A DNA stretch of 64,000 nt, taken from positions 203,166-267,165 of the forward strand of contig JAPMOS010000049.1 in assembly GCA_027972325.1 (NCBI GenBank), read 5' to 3'. This DNA comes from Paratrimastix pyriformis (lineage: Eukaryota; Preaxostyla; Paratrimastigidae). The notes under the pieces were generated by a model. The model saw only the letters and a program-made list of their open reading frames with translations, was not told the DNA's origin and did not search any database. Positions 63,701-64,000 of the stretch are shown here, in pieces. Numbering within the stretch: position 1 is the stretch's first letter; every line of letters starts with the position of its first letter. The translations under genes were made by a program, and so were the position numbers.

Positions 63701-64000
63701 CAGCCGGGCGGACGCCCTGAAGGTGGCGGCCCATGGCCGGATGCTCGCCACCCGCGTGCAGGCCGAGCGGCGTGCCCAGGAGGCCCTCGACGCGGCCACC
63801 GTCACCCGGGGTCTGCAGCAGGAGCGCGAGCTGGCGGCCTCGCGCCAGGCGGCCTCCGAGGCTCTCCAGACGCTGCTCGATGCGGACCGGGCCCAGGCCA
63901 GGGCGGCCACCCGCGAGCGGCTGAGCCAGGGCTGGCGCCGCCGGGTGGGCGCCGTGCAGGCCGAGCTCGAGGCGGCCTATGGGCGCACGGCACAGGTCGA
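59584..64000 (+). CDS. TP-motif-rich, coiled-coil protein (partial, runs off window)
   Basis: Unrecognised large protein. The proposed first exon (ATG 59584) is basic and rich in threonine-proline, e.g. PPQTPSKTPRKRIVATPSRS and VIPVTPASRFAERLF. Later exons continue the theme: APYTPSQDGTPLTPSG (about 61010), TPEGLGLVTPLTTGYRSAMG and LTPLTPVSKTPLFQGPAPTP (61890-62010). A large acidic exon (61260-62490) includes DPDLVNIEFVGPDGAPMPEE. From about 62920 the sequence becomes a long charged coiled coil (AAARKLEQEQ, AAEQARIEAAAQEQR, ARQEAQRVEAERVKAEARR) still open at 64000. The many minimal TP/SP sites suggest a CDK-regulated nuclear or cytoskeletal protein; this is inference. The linkage of the first exon to the rest is not proven, and exons between 59800 and 60700 are ambiguous. 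Confidence 0.5.
60739..60945. repeat. (ATC)n and CATCATCCAAT repeat
   Basis: Intronic ATC triplets followed by about nine ATCCAATCATC units in the coiled-coil gene. Confidence 0.9.
63178..63312. repeat. CCCTCACCCCGTCA tandem repeat
   Basis: Fourteen-base units in a pyrimidine-rich intron just before the AALNEQRESAARA exon of the coiled-coil gene. Confidence 0.85.

Overview
This window looks like nuclear DNA of a GC-rich, intron-dense, unicellular eukaryote. Coding sequence is split into many short exons. The introns are loaded with triplet and other microsatellites and with poly-C tracts. The gene content (an SF-assemblin-type striated-fibre protein, a mevalonate-pathway kinase, two flavodoxin/ferredoxin fusion proteins, PAR-type zinc fingers, ubiquitin E1) fits a flagellated and perhaps anaerobic protist. 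A Paratrimastix-like preaxostylan is one guess; the taxon is inference, the eukaryotic architecture is seen directly. Many introns whose position is fixed by homology start with GTCNG or GTTTG instead of GTRAGT, so gene models from standard splice predictors will be poor here. The boundaries below come from reading protein motifs across frames and are approximate inside genes.

Layout. 0.5-4.2 kb (-): phosphomevalonate kinase. 4.7-6.7 kb (+): vanin/biotinidase-type amidohydrolase. 7.1-13.2 kb (+): OSCA/TMEM63-like channel. 13.7-20.8 kb (-): protein with eight PAR-binding-type zinc fingers and an unrecognised C-terminal region. 21.5-23.0 kb (-): microbial-type poly(ADP-ribose) glycohydrolase. 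23.1-26.1 kb (+): leucine-rich-repeat protein with one repeat per exon. 26.4-28.7 kb (+): disordered protein with PVEAA repeats. 29.5-30.5 kb (-): SF-assemblin. 30.6-37.5 kb (-): ubiquitin-activating enzyme E1. 37.6-39.9 kb (+): Pro/Gln-rich disordered protein. 40.3-41.8 and 42.6-44.9 kb (+): tandem flavodoxin-ferredoxin fusions. 45.5-46.7 kb (-): unrecognised. 46.9-50.0 kb (-): LolD/MacB-type ABC ATPase. 50.2-50.8 kb (+): small secreted acidic protein. 51.0-52.3 kb (-): unresolved short exons. 53.1-56.3 kb (-): eIF2-alpha-kinase-like pseudokinase. 57.3-59.1 kb (+): yellow/major-royal-jelly family membrane protein, flanked by inverted non-LTR retrotransposon 3' ends. 59.6 kb to the end (+): TP-motif-rich, coiled-coil protein cut by the window edge.

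Themes. Two adjacent co-directional genes appear dedicated to ADP-ribose biology: one with a chain-hydrolysing fold and one with a tandem array of PAR-binding-type fingers. They are the best candidate for an undescribed functional pair. Two tRNA loci sit inside introns: a 250-bp inverted repeat carrying two opposed tRNA-Glu genes in the zinc-finger gene, and a tRNA-Lys in the pseudokinase gene. Several gene pairs are head to head with about 90-110 bp between start codons, which suggests shared promoters.
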